From Casuarina equisetifolia (taxonomy: Eukaryota > Streptophyta > Magnoliopsida > Fagales > Casuarinaceae): DNA of 64,000 nucleotides. The first letter of the stretch is position 1, and every line of letters starts with the position of its first letter. A model generated the notes under the pieces. That model was not told where the DNA came from and made no database searches. It saw nothing but the letters and a program-made list of their open reading frames with translations. Shown piece by piece: positions 27,855-57,088 of this stretch. Position numbers and translations under genes: made by a program. The stretch covers positions 26,723,583-26,787,582 of the forward strand of contig CM052359.1 in assembly GCA_028551475.1 (NCBI GenBank), in the 5' to 3' direction.

Positions 27855-28012
27855 ATACATACCTGGACGGGGTCAATGGGTGATCAAGAAGGCCCATGGC
27901 CTAGGTGGGTGACCTCCATTGCACCTTGGAGGTGCGCTTGCCTAACATCTCCCAACGTGGAGAGTGTACGTCATAATTTGTGGCAGCGGGGGCTGTGTTC
28001 GCGCGGCCCCTG
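27855..28012 (+). ncRNA. U1: U1 spliceosomal snRNA gene 1, variant 5' end
   Basis: The 158-base sequence aligns end to end with plant U1 snRNA as I recall it. It has the 5' end, stem-loop I with loop GATCAAGAAG (U1-70K site), stem-loop II loop ATTGCAC (U1A site), the Sm site CATAATTTGTGG and the terminal hairpin ending GCGCGGCCCC. U1 base-pairs with 5' splice sites at the first step of spliceosome assembly. The 5' end reads ATACATACCTGG where other U1 genes, including the one at 28473, have ATACTTACCTGG. Nucleotide 5, normally a pseudouridine pairing with intron position +4, is therefore changed. The terminal hairpin has lost one base on its 5' arm. A promoter with correct geometry suggests it can be transcribed. 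A weak 3' box-like CTGTAAA follows. Confidence 0.88.
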
Positions 28013-28397
28013 TTAAAACATTATATCTAAACTGTAAATAGAAAATCGGTAAATGATTAATTTGCAAATATAGGTCTAATTTTAACTAAAAGGGTATGCC
28101 CAACATTGTATCTAAATTTTTATTTGGGTGTGTCTAAATTAGCTGTTGTGCAAATTTGTCTCTCACTCCAACTAAGATAAGCATGCTCAGAATCTTACAT
28201 TTTCCTCTGAAACGATGACATAAGACAAGAAGATGAAATCGGCTGATGAAAATTCTCTAATTGTCTAAAGAACGTTTATAAGCGGTCCGCTAGTTGTCGC
28301 TCGAACGCCAAATGACGGTCTATTGCCTTGGTATCCCGGCGGTCTTAATGCAAGTGCGTTGGAGATATGCTCGCGTGAATTCCTATGTTGGCTTGAA

Positions 28398-28449
28398 GTC
28401 CCACATCGTAAAACAAAGTGGAAGATTCTTTAGCATGGGAAATAAATAT
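28398..28449 (+). promoter_or_regulatory. Plant snRNA promoter of U1 gene 2: USE and TATA
   Basis: GTCCCACATCG (28398-28408) is a perfect match to the plant snRNA upstream sequence element. ATAAATAT (28442-28449) follows after 33 bp and lies 31 bp before the predicted RNA start. This is the pol II spacing. Confidence 0.92.
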
Positions 28450-28472
28450 CAAGCAAGGTGCAACTCTCCAAC

Positions 28473-28632
28473 ATACTTACCTGGACGGGGTCAATGGACG
28501 ATCACATAGGTCTATGGCCTAGGCTAGTGACTTTCATTGCACTTTGGAGGGGTGCTAGCCTAAGGTCTGCCCAAGAGGCAGAGCCTACGTCATAATTTGT
28601 GGCAGTGGGGGCCTGCGTTCGCGCGGCCCCTG
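28473..28632 (+). ncRNA. U1: U1 spliceosomal snRNA gene 2
   Basis: The 160-base sequence begins with the canonical ATACTTACCTGG and contains the stem-loop II loop ATTGCAC, the Sm site CATAATTTGTGG and the terminal hairpin GGGGGCCTGCGTTCGCGCGG. Stem-loop I differs from gene 1: the arms read ATGGAC / GTCTAT in place of ATGGGT / GCCCAT, which keeps pairing. The loop is GATCACATAG in place of GATCAAGAAG, which may weaken U1-70K binding. AGTATTAA and AGTTTTAA motifs just downstream resemble the plant snRNA 3' box. It is in the same orientation as gene 1, 461 bp further on, so the pair is a tandem duplication. Confidence 0.92.
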
Positions 28633-29313
28633 CCTATTTCTAGTATTAAGTTTTAAGTCGGGCCTATTTCTAGTATTAACTGTTTGGTCGGGTACACTGT
28701 TAATTAGCATTACCTCGAGTGGATTGAAATAATCAACAGCCGGCTGATTATAATAAAAAGGTAAGGTGAATGAAATTATATAATTTCTTTTGTACTGTTT
28801 GAGATAAAATAATCTCAAATAGCTTGGAGTTTTGGTAATTTACCTTATGTGGCTGTTTACATTTCTGCTTCTTTGGTAATTCTTACAGGTGTCTATCTTC
28901 CAATTTACATCTCTCTCATTTTCCTTTAAGCTCTTTTCATAGTGTCTTTGTTCCTTTTCTCTCTCTAATATTTTTCTCTAGTGACGGGCACCTTGCGAAA
29001 TCTCATTTCCAATTAATCTGATTGCAGTTTAATGGATGTTTTATTTTTTCAAAAAGCATTTGGATAAGAGAGTATCTTCCACCGGTATAAGGGATCAAGT
29101 GTCATCTTTAAGATCTTATTATAGACGCAATCTTTTGAAAATCAAGAGCGAGTAGTGTGATGATTTAAACAAAGAAGAAAAGGATGAAAAAAAGAAGAAA
29201 AAAAGAGGAAGATTACTTTTTATGGAACTGGCATCCATCCCACGTCAGACAGCCATAAACGAGGAGAGGCAAGCGTGACCAATTAAAAGGAAGCAAACAG
29301 AGTTGGGTAATTT
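28633..29313. other. Spacer between U1 gene 2 and the U1 relic
   Basis: Contains the probable 3' box of U1 gene 2. A sequence of the form GGCCTATTTCTAGTATTAA is repeated twice just after the gene (28629-28680). Otherwise AT-rich with no recognised feature. Confidence 0.5.
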
Positions 29314-29384
29314 GCTTACTTGGATGGGGTCGATAGGTGATCAAGAAGGCTTCATGACTAAGGCTAGTAACTTCCATTGCACTT
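29314..29384 (+). pseudogene. Truncated U1 snRNA relic
   Basis: GCTTACTTGGATGGGGTCGATAGG through TGATCAAGAAGG to CTTCCATTGCACTT matches the first ~72 bases of U1, including stem-loop I and the stem-loop II loop. The 3' half, Sm site and terminal hairpin are absent and no USE lies at the expected distance. It is a third, dead member of the U1 cluster. Confidence 0.85.
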
Positions 29385-29729
29385 CCAATTATAAAAACGA
29401 AAGGCAACATCCCTATAAATTACATTTCTTTGTCTAGATCAATGATCTTGTTAAAGTATAAACTGAAAAGAAAAATTATAGTCAGACACTTTTATTCCTT
29501 TGAAACTAAGCGTTTTCATCAATTCCGGAAGTTTCAACAACCAGTCCACAGAGTTCATGTACAAAGACCCAAAGACTTTGATTCATGCAATTGTTCAAGT
29601 CAGACACAGAAGTTATAGCATCCAAACCAAAATACCAAATTGTAAACTTAAAACTATGTTCCCTATGCCACCGATTTTAGATCCAAACAGCAAACAAGTG
29701 ATAATCCCTTCTGAAGCAAAGGAAATATA

Positions 29730-34110
<4,381 letters not shown>

Positions 34111-34120
34111 TTGTAAGAAC

Positions 34121-34942
34121 TCTGCCAGGATAATGAAAGGTAGAAGATGAGCAAAACAAAAGTATGTAAAATCTTAATCAGTGCAACATACTGAGAACAG
34201 ATTTGGATTTGGCGAGGGGTCTTCAATCTTCAATTTTCATCAACAAAATATTTTAATTGTAAGAACATAAGAAAAAAAGGGAAAAGTTTCTTTTTTCTTC
34301 ATTTTCAGCCCTCGAAAGTTTTATTCTCCTACGAACTCTTCCATTTTCTCAGTAGCCAAAAACAAAGCATGCTAGTTAATACCAACAACTGCTGGGATCA
34401 CCAACTCAATATCCAGAAAAGGCAGCACGATAGCAAAGAGAAAAAGACAAGACAAAGAAAGAAAGAAAGAATACAATCAACTATAAGCAGTTCATATTTG
34501 TGCTATCCAAAGAAACCCAACTTTCACAAAATCCAAACTCAACCCAGAAAAACATTAAGCACAGAACTTATGAATGATATTAATCACTCAATTGATATGC
34601 GAAAAGTACTAATAAGAAGCATATCAACCCAAAGAAAAATGAACACAAACATTCAAACAAATTAAAACCACAGATGGTTCTGGAAAAAGAAAAAAAAATG
34701 AAGAAAATTTTCAAGAACCTCAGAAATGATCAAACAATGCAGAGCTTTTCCAGAAAGATCGTTGAAACAAAAAGAGAAAAACGATATATATAAAAGGAAA
34801 GTGTAGTCTCTTAAAGGTCTCACCAAGAATAGCTTATCTAGCTTATCTTTGCAGCGAAAGTCAGAACAAGACAGCCTCGGCCGGACCCGTGAGAGAAAAT
34901 GAGAGCAGCGGAAATCCTAAGAAATCTCTGGCGTTATATAAC
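34121..34942 (-). promoter_or_regulatory. 5' UTR, leader intron and TATA box of cysteine synthase D
   Basis: On the reverse strand the TATA box GTTATATAAC (34933-34942) predicts a start near 34908. A noncoding exon would run to 34824 (TTCTTG|GTGAGA). A 702-bp intron (34823-34122) would end at CTGGCAG, eleven bases before the ATG. Leader introns are common in constitutive plant genes and all four cluster members appear to have one. Confidence 0.55.
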
Positions 34943-35320
34943 ACTGGCCTTTCTTTATAATTCCGAATAATTTGTCGTTGGCTGGCGAAACTGTAATTTG
35001 GGGTTTACTTAAATTTTCTTGTATGTCCTTATCGGAAACTTGAATTCTCATACTTGCCATTTTCATACGAAGCTTGCCTTGTCTAATAATATCATAATAC
35101 GAGTTCATGATCACGATTGAAAACAGCTTAGAAGCATCGTTATCGGCCCTCCGATTTTCTTAAAAATTAATATCCTGATCTTCTTTTAAACAAGTATTGC
35201 TGATCACATGCGGATAGAATAGCATGACAACCTAATTCAAATGTACTTGGTACATTAACAGTTCCCGATACATTCTCACATGGACAGAGTCATGCACACC
35301 TTGCGGGAAATTAAATATAT
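34943..35320. other. Intergenic, no feature seen
   Basis: AT-rich DNA between the promoter of cysteine synthase D and the copia remnant. The short open frame at 34917-35114 overlaps the promoter and is not recognised. Confidence 0.5.
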
Positions 35321-35324
35321 TTTT

Positions 35325-37310
35325 GCCGGATTTAGGTCACCTTGTTAAATGGGTTTTGGTTAATTTAATTGATTAAAATAAAATGTCTTGAGAACGCGTT
35401 ATGTCGGAGATTCGATTTGCTTCATTTATAGAAGATCTTGTTGAAAGCAAAATCAATATATATATACACCAAGTTGTTTGTGAATAGCAAAAACTTGATA
35501 TAGATAAGATGTAATTATGCTTAATATTTTCACTAAATGAGTTTAAAAGGTTTACTCTTTTTCAAAAGAGGAAAATAATTTCATGTTTAAGGAGAAGCAT
35601 CATAGGCAAATGTCTTAGTAATGCAAAATAAATGTTGAGTTTTAACATGTTTCTTCATCCCCAGCATGAGAACATATTTTCCAAGAAAACTTACCAAATT
35701 CACAAGTGAAGTTTAGGTTATAGTATAAGAGTATAACATTCTTCTTATTCTAATATTCATCATATGTTTTTCCATTGACACCCATACTATGATAATTGGT
35801 CGTGTTAATAATGTGGATTATCTCATATTACTAAGACATGCATCTAATGATTTATTTAAATTAAAAGAAATTTCTTCATACCTTATAGTTAGTTGTTGTG
35901 TTGAGCCAATGCCTTCTATCCTAAAATATGTTAATATTTTTTAATATGTACAAATTGTCTTCTTTTTTTTTACTTCAAATTTTTTATTGATACATATAAA
36001 GTTCATCCCCTAATAATTTCAATCACAATTAATTGTTGTATATGAAGATCATGTGTAACTAACAATCTTAACTCAATTCTAATTAAAGTCATCTTCACGA
36101 TGGCAAAACATATATACTCATAATAGATAATTTTCTCATAGAGTGAAATATTTCTTTGTTAAGAGGCTTAGTGAAAATACTAGTTATTTGATATCATATT
36201 CTAACAAATTCTAGCAAGTCACCTTTAAGGATACGATCTCGAATGAAATGATATCTAATTTAATGTATTTTGTTGGATTTAGACCCAATCGTTATATGGG
36301 TTTTAGTTAATTTAATTGATTAAAAAAAATATGTCATAAGAATACGCTAGGTGTGAGATTCAATTTGTTTTCTTTATAAAAGATCTTGTTGAAAGTTCAC
36401 CATAAGATTGTAATGCACCAAGTTGTTTGTAAATATAGCTAAAACTTGACATAGATAACATGTAATTGTGTTTAATTTATTAAATGAGTATAGCTTCAAT
36501 AACAATTCAAGCGTAAGTTAAAAAAGCTAGATCCGGATAGTTTAGCTTTGAGCTAAAGTCTTGAAATTTTAGTTTGACCTGGCTTAAGCCTATCAGCAAT
36601 AACATATATAGTTAAAAGCCTTACTTACTATTTTTTAAAAGAGGGGAAATAATTTCCTGCTTAAGGATAAGCATAATAGGCTAAAACCCAAATATGCATT
36701 GAGTTTTAACATGTCCCTTCACCCAACATGAGGACATACTTTTCATGAAAAGTTATCAAATTTACAAGTTTAGGTTATCGTATCAGAGCATAAGGTTTTC
36801 CCTATTTCAATATTCATCGTATGTTTATTAATTGGCAACCTTATTATTGTAAAAGGTAGTGTTAATAGTGTGAATTATTTCATATTACTAAGACATGTAC
36901 ATGATGATTTGTTTAAATTAAAAGAAATTTCTTCATACACCATAGCTGGCTTTTGGGTTGAGTAAATGTGTTATATCTTAACCTATCTTAATATTTTTTA
37001 ATATGCACAAACTTATTTTACCTTTGACTTCAAATTTATTTGGTTGGTACATATAAATTTCATCCTCTAAAAATTTATATCACATTTAATTTATGTATAC
37101 AAAGATCATGTGTAATTAAGAATCTTAACACAATTCTAATTGAAGTCATCTTCACAATGATAGAAAATATATGCCCATTGTAGATAGCTATCTCACATAG
37201 TGAAATTTTTCTTTGTTGAAAGGTTTAGTGAAAATATTAGTAATTTGACATCTTGTTCTAACAAATTCTAGCAAGTCACCTTTAAGGACACAATCTCGAA
37301 CAAAATGATA
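35325..37310 (-). repeat. Two tandem ~950-bp copies of a copia 3' end
   Basis: Unit 1 (about 35325-36265) and unit 2 (about 36270-37310) are direct repeats with moderate divergence. Both contain GGTTTT(A/G)GTTAATTTAATTG, AGATCTTGTTGAAAG, CACCAAGTTGTTTGT, GAGTTTTAACATGT and AAATTCTAGCAAGTCACCTTTAAGGA. The last block belongs to the end of the RNase H region that continues beyond unit 2. This looks like duplication of the 3' terminal region of one decayed element, or two nested insertions. Confidence 0.75.
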
Positions 37311-39710
37311 TGTAATTTGTATGTGCTCAGTGCATAAGTGTTGTATAGGATTTTTGGTGAGAGCTAATATGCTAGTGTCATCACATCTCATGGGAATACC
37401 AAAGTCATGGAATTGTTGTTTACCTTGTAGCACTTGAGCTACATAACTTCCCACATCCACACATTCTAGTTTAATGGTGGAAATAGCAACATTAATTTGT
37501 TTCTTAAAAAACCACGAGACCAATATGTTTTGTATATAGTTACAAGCTTCACTTGTACTATTCCTATCAGTTCTATATCCAGCATACTCTGCATGACAAC
37601 ATGTATGAAAATGAGAAGTTCTATCTTTTGTATGGTATAATCCTAGAATAACGATTCCCTTCAAATATACAACAATATGTTTGACTATGTTGGATTAACT
37701 ATTACTATTATGCCAAAAGTTGTAACGGAAAGTGAAGACAACTTTATTCCTTATGCTATACTAAAATAGTCTCATTTCTATATACTATGGGTGGACAGAG
37801 GTTTTATAGTGCATAAAAGGTAAACTAACAAGATGAGCTGTCGAGCATTGATACCATTTTGAATCCTTATAAGGTTAATTGAGTAGCAAGTCCATTGGGC
37901 GATCATTGGTTCCCGTAATGCCAATAAATCTCCCTCCATTTATACTTAGAAAACATAAACTTGCAATCTCCTTTTGATACCATTTCTTGGATAAAAGAGC
38001 CAACATACAAACGATTATTGATTTGTATTCCGAGATATGAATTCAAAAGGCACAGCATTAGTATGTATTAACGGACATTTGGTACACTGAATAGACATGT
38101 TAGGAAAATATAAAAAATAAAATTATATCTTGTTTAAAATAAAAAAAAAACATTTATTCTTCTTTTGACCACTTTCGATTTCTTTTGATTATTAATAGTG
38201 TCAAGATCATAACTCAATTGTTCTACTTGTTCAACAACCTTCACCACTTTAACCACCATTATCTCAAGCATTGCGCCACCTATAGACATAAAGCTCAAGT
38301 TTAAACCCAATGGCTTTTGCTTCTTCAACAACTTTCGCCCTTTCAACCACCATTATCATTAGCTACACCCAATCCAAAGACATTAAGCTTAACTTCAGTG
38401 GTAAATATCTTGTTTGAAAAACTAAAATGCTATCTCATTTTCAAGTGAACTAGCTCTTAATAATAGGGGACAATTCATGTTATTAGAGACAAAATTTTTA
38501 CACTTATAGATATGAGATTTGGAATATATATAAGCCTTGATAACTTACAAGGTAATTTTTTTATTAGACTCGGGCCTATTTTTATTTAATACCTTGTCCA
38601 CCCTTTAAAAAAAATACAAATGATGGGAGTGAGGAGATTTTTAGGGGATTGTGTAGAGGGAGTGTTTCAAATTCCCGTTGCTCAAGTAGAAATCTCTTAA
38701 AGTGCCATTAAGTTATAAGGTGTATAAATTTTATCTACTTCTGTATATATAAATAAGATATTTTATATATTAAAAAATTAAGGTACATAAAAAAAGAAAT
38801 ATATTTTGTAAAAATTAAAGAATGATTGTTCTTCCCTTGATTACATTCAACTTATTTTAATTTTATAATACTAAATGTGCAACTTTCTTATTTTTAACTC
38901 TTACAAAGTAGTTGCATATCCATGCTATGGTTGGTAGGGGTGGCTTCGGAGCGCGCATAAGGCCCACCGACGAGATGCCATGTTAACCCCAATGGGGCCA
39001 ATATAACAGCAAGTTCATAGGGTGATCTTTGGGCCTCCGTGAGGCTGACAATTACAATATGTCACAGTTTAGAATTTGTTAAGTGAAGAAGTGAGCTATT
39101 CTACTTCTATATAACTTTCAATGCACAACCATTATATCAAAGTTAGTTCTTGGCTTTCTAGGAGTTTCCACTAGTTCAACATCCTCAACTTTAAATTTTA
39201 TGAACAGTTCTTTCAAATGCTTAGATTGTGATATGAAATTACCTTTACTAGTTTCTTTTATTTGCAATATAAGAAAGAAGCCTAGATACCCATTTTACTT
39301 ATTTCAAACCCGTTTTTGCATAAGTTAAGAGAATTTTTTGCAAAGCCTTTTATTTGTAACCAAAAATGATGTCACCTTTATATTACTACCAAATCATTTT
39401 CTTTAAGTTTGGTGAACAAAATAGTGTTTTCTTTGTCTCTGAGGCCATTGCTTGAACAAAAATATGCTTAATCTACCCTATCAAGCTCTAAGGGCTTGTT
39501 TTATTCCATCTAGAGCTTTTATAACCTGATATACATTGTCCAATGGATTTGATTCTTCAAATCTTTGGCTTGTTCTACTTACAGTTATTCATTTATTATA
39601 TTGTTAAGAATACACTTTTAACTCTCTATTGATACAATTGAACTTTTTTAAAGCAAGCAAAACTCAATGGCTTCCATCATAGCTATAGGTGTATATGTTT
39701 GGTAGTTGAT
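37188..39710 (-). mobile_element. Decayed Ty1/copia retrotransposon (RT and RNase H remnants)
   Basis: On the reverse strand about 39700-39640 retains a block like the start of the copia reverse transcriptase domain, and 39560-39170 retains further RT blocks with stops and frameshifts. 37664-37188 is an open frame of 158 codons resembling the RNase H domain: a DRNSTSEAC motif, LVSWFFKKQ, a CDDTSI-like motif, KNPIQH, and the terminal (I)FTKPF segment. About 1.5 kb of unrelated DNA, including a poly-A tract at 38142-38151, separates RT from RNase H. No gag, protease or integrase was recognised. The element is inactive and incomplete. Confidence 0.82.
37860..39060. repeat. Two related short repeats inside the copia remnant
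   Basis: GAGTAGCAAGTCCATTGGGCGATCATTGG (first part at 37881) and AACAGCAAGTTCATAGGGTGATCTTTGG (around 39007) are related blocks about 1.1 kb apart. Both are followed by CC(C/T)C(C)GT. They bracket the DNA that separates the RT and RNase H remnants and may be ends of a nested insertion. Confidence 0.4.
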
Positions 39711-40348
39711 TAGGAGAAAATTTTTTAAAATATCAAAAAGAACCAAATATTTATTTTTAGTTGAATTAATGGTATTTACACGAGAATAAGAAACTTGTTT
39801 AGTAAAGTTGAAATTAAATTCAATAGTCAATAGATATGAAAGTGTTTTTGTTGTAGGTGTATAAAGAAAACAAAAGTTATTATAAAAAAAATATCAACAA
39901 GTGTTGGATCAATTAAGAGTAGGTGTTATGCAAAATTATCATAAATTTAATACTTGAGTATGTAAGTTTGAATGTGTATTTGAGAGGGAAAAAGATTTGA
40001 TTAAAAAAAATAAAAAAAAACATTTTGTCCATTATTAGGGTTCCTACGACTTCTTGCTCGAATATTCCGTAACATGCATTTGACTCGGTGGCTTGGTCTA
40101 GATTGTAATCATTCCAAACACCTCTCGCGACTTATCCACGTCACTTCCGTCTTCCGATCGCAGCCGGATTATGCAAATCCGTACCACGAAGAAACCACGA
40201 TTATAACTTCCCGGCACGCAAACACCCTACAACTGTATCTGCTCTCCCAAACCGCCCCCTGCGGATCTGAAGCTCTCTTCAGCTCTCTTTCGCGCTCTCT
40301 TAACTCCTTAGGTTCTACTAGATCTTGATCCGACTCGGATCCGGATCA
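39711..40348 (+). promoter_or_regulatory. Upstream region and 5' leader of XRN4 with possible uORF
   Basis: AT-rich up to about 40030, then the GC content rises, as expected for promoter and leader. An 84-codon open frame starts at an ATG (40074-40076) and stops at 40328, twenty bases before the XRN4 ATG. If transcription starts upstream of 40074 it would be a long upstream ORF. Its product is not recognised. No clear TATA box was found. Confidence 0.35.
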
Positions 40349-53776
<13,428 letters not shown>

Positions 53777-55560
53777 AGGCTTGGTTTGGATCGTTAATAA
53801 GATATTGCGGGTTTCTCCAAAGCAAATATTGTGCTACCAACTCCTCTGTACCAGAGGAGAAAGCTTCCTGACAGTTGGGTTGATAGAAGTTTCGCCTTCG
53901 AGTTTGATGGATCTCGACATGTAGTGGTCAGTGTATGCTCTTCCCTGCCGCCAAGTGAGTAAATCTATCCACTCAATTCGTGGATGATGAGCTTGAGCAA
54001 AAGCAGAACAAATGGATGGCACATTCTGGTGCTGGCTTCACTATTTAGACGCTGGCTCACCTGAGCTGTCATTAGAGTTAGCTCAGCTATTTGGTTGCAA
54101 GGGACGATTGTAAATTAGACTTCTTGTATGCAGTTGATTTAGGCTTATAGGAAGCATTTATCTGCCTCTATACTTTTTCCGGTCTTTGTAATTTTTCTCT
54201 CTTTCTGAGTAGTCAGCAAAAAGCCCTTCTGCACGTTTTATGATGTAATCACTGCGTAAGTTATTCATTCTGGATAACTGACATATATTTATTGACAGCC
54301 ATGAAGAAGGGAAGGGGGGGGGGGGGGGGGGTGCTGTGCGGAAATGAAAACAAAAGATAATTTGCTGATGAATGCCTGAGAAGTAGCTGTCGTTAGTTTT
54401 ATGTCTGAAAATTGCATGTAAAATCTCACTCAAGCAAGATGATGAACACAAAAGCAGTCTCTCCCCCACGCATTGCTGTATGAGTCTCTTTGTGTGGACT
54501 GGCAAGCTCCTCTCAGATCCACTTTTCTATAAAAGCATTGTAGGTGTCTTTTAAGTATTTCACGCTCACATGGTTGAACATTATCTATGCAATTAAAGCC
54601 ACATGTCAATTTTTTTATGCCCCTACCTTGGCCAATGGTAAGTCGTGAAGTGTATTTTCCATTACGTAGTTGACATTCCTTGATTGAGACTTCTTCCCTC
54701 ATGGAGCTCTTCCATAGCTATTCATGCTTATTCCAATGCCAACTAGGCAGGCAATAGAGATGATTGTGATTCTGCTGGTGACTTCTCAATTTTCTTTGGG
54801 TAGAATTATTTCCTAGATTTCTCACAAACAACATACCGTGACTCATTCTAGTACTAAAGTTGAATGTCTTTGAGACTCAGTTCATGTGAGTTGGGTACTT
54901 TGAGACATTAAAATTTTTCCTTCCCATTGGATTTCATCTTTTTTTTATTATTTTCAACATTACCAACTTCTTGGTGTGGTAACTTATTTGCCTTTTACTT
55001 AATAGCTAATTCGATATTTCATACTCGTACCAAGAATGTGGAGATTAGCTATCACTATATTTGAGAGCGTTTAGTACGTGGTCAGTTATATCTTCACCAA
55101 AAATATCTCTTTTATGTGGTTTGACTCTTATGTTCGAAGCTGCCATGTAATTTCCACGACATCAGCACTTTACTTGTCCAACTCACTCACCAAACCAAGT
55201 CACTAGTCATTGCCGGCTTAGCCTAACCACCACTCAGCAACTACCAGGTTGTTAGGATTTGAAATTCTTGCATGTCGTCGATGCCACCAATTGGGAAATT
55301 AGGTTTTAATTCTTTTTATTTTGATTTTGATCCTTTGGCAGTTGTATATATTTCGATCCTAATCAAATTGTAATTCTGTGTGGAAATTTTATTTTATTCT
55401 GTCTTCTACAATTTTCCGGTCAAAGTAGGTTACTGACCACTTGGTCCTCGTTGTATGTATAACGAGCAAGTAGTGAGGTTAAGCATTAGATGTAGAAGAT
55501 CATCCCGATGAGCACAGTCCCAGTAACAGGATACTTCTAAGCTTGAATATGACAGCATAA
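53777..55560. other. 3' region of XRN4 and intergenic DNA
   Basis: The first few hundred bases should be XRN4 3' UTR. An 18-base G-run lies at 54314-54331. No gene was recognised. Confidence 0.5.
54314..54331. repeat. G18 homopolymer
   Basis: Eighteen consecutive G, preceded by GGGAA. It could form a G-quadruplex. It is also a typical site of length error in sequencing. Confidence 0.9.
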
Positions 55561-57060
55561 ACATTATTGATCATTGTCTAAATTTACAGGTCTTCGCAGG
55601 TCAGCCCATTCTACAAGGTGGCTAACCACCATCTCTTCGAACTCTCAAATACAAAGCTGGTGGTCCTTTCTTCAAGGATGAAAAGCAAGCCCGAAGAGTA
55701 CTAATCAAAGATGACGGGAATTCTAATGAATGTGGGACTACAGGAGCCATTAACCAGGCAGTGGCTGATGGCTAAGGTATCGGCTCCCATGGGACATTGA
55801 AACTGATTCCAAACGAATTATTTTAGATGAATATACCAAATCTAGAGGGAATTTGGGCGGCCAAAGCAGCTGGAAAGCATACCACAGCCAAAGGCAGAAT
55901 TCGCATTAAATTTTGACTATGCTCTACATGATGCATCTTTTGGCTTTCTTAACGGATCTTACCAAAGAGAACGCCCCAAGTGGCGTTCAAAGGTCTGGTA
56001 ATAGATTTAAGTTCCACCATCATTCAAAATTACATTCCGTCCTTTGGTAGAGAATCCAAGGAAACCAAGGATATTTCTTGACATAATCTGTCTCACCAAA
56101 GACAAGAAAGAGAAATTTAACTACGTTGAACAGATTGGCTCAAAAGCCCGAAGCCCCATCCAACTACACACTTCTGCAAGTCTATGGGGTTTTAGACTAA
56201 GACAAACTTTTAGAACGTGGACAGGGTTCACAACCAGGAAATGTCATTCTACATAAAGTAGTAGAGATGTTAGAAAGAAATAGAGGAAAAAGAGAGAAAT
56301 ATTAAGAATGCACTGTCCAGAGTGATCGAGGATATTGAAGGTTAATTTGATTGATTTGTACATCAAGAATCAAGAGACATCCAAAGCAAGAAAGTACTTC
56401 TATCCTTGAGGACACTAAACACAAGGATGTTATGTTTTCTATACATACAAAACGGGTGCTCTCCCTACACCCACAAAGAAAGGAAATGGAGAGAATTCGT
56501 TTAGGCCTATTAATTACCGAATTCTTCTCAACTTTTTCCTCTTCCTTTTTCTTTTTCTTCTTGGTATTCTGCTTGCCTCGGCTAAAGAACCCATTCCTAC
56601 TACCCCCAAGTCTTCCAAACTCGTGAATTTCCACAAAGGTTCAATCCAAGGACATCCTGCATGCTTGCAAAGCACAGCAGACATTAAACAACCAGTCCTA
56701 AACAATTTTCGTTTATTCCATACCAATAGTTCAACTCTTGCTTCAATTACTCAATCGAGGACAAATATCTTCCCCTTAATTTTCTTTATAGTCCACTTAA
56801 AGGCGTATCTAACATACCCTTCAGCTAACTGGACTAAATTCATTAAATATTACCATGTTTTCACACCCACAAATCTTTTGGACAGTGAACTACAGGAAAA
56901 AAAGAAGTAAAAAAGGTATTGCATTAACAAGAAACATGGATTCTAATATTTCCCATTTCTGAAATTCAATCCTATACATAGAAAGAGAACACCACCGATA
57001 TTACTTTGAAAGAAAATAAGAAAGAATGCAAAAAGGAGCTCCAAAAAAGCTTACCTATTA
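55561..57060. other. Unassigned intergenic block between XRN4 and RBD1
   Basis: 55580-56020 has more balanced base composition than its surroundings and looks like former coding or transposon DNA, but no frame stays open and I recognise no product. 56044-56910 has only short overlapping frames on both strands. No RNA gene seen. Confidence 0.4.
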
Positions 57061-57088
57061 GCCATATCTTTCCCTCTGCTGCTCCAAA

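Noticed and set aside
27779..28012. Cassandra (5S-bearing TRIM) element
   Set aside because: The CCCACATTG motif and GC-rich RNA-like sequence suggested it, but the RNA aligns with U1, including the Sm site and terminal hairpin, not with 5S rRNA.
40325..40348. XRN4 start eight codons upstream
   Set aside because: The codon is [13 protein letters not shown] at 40349 is the universal family start.
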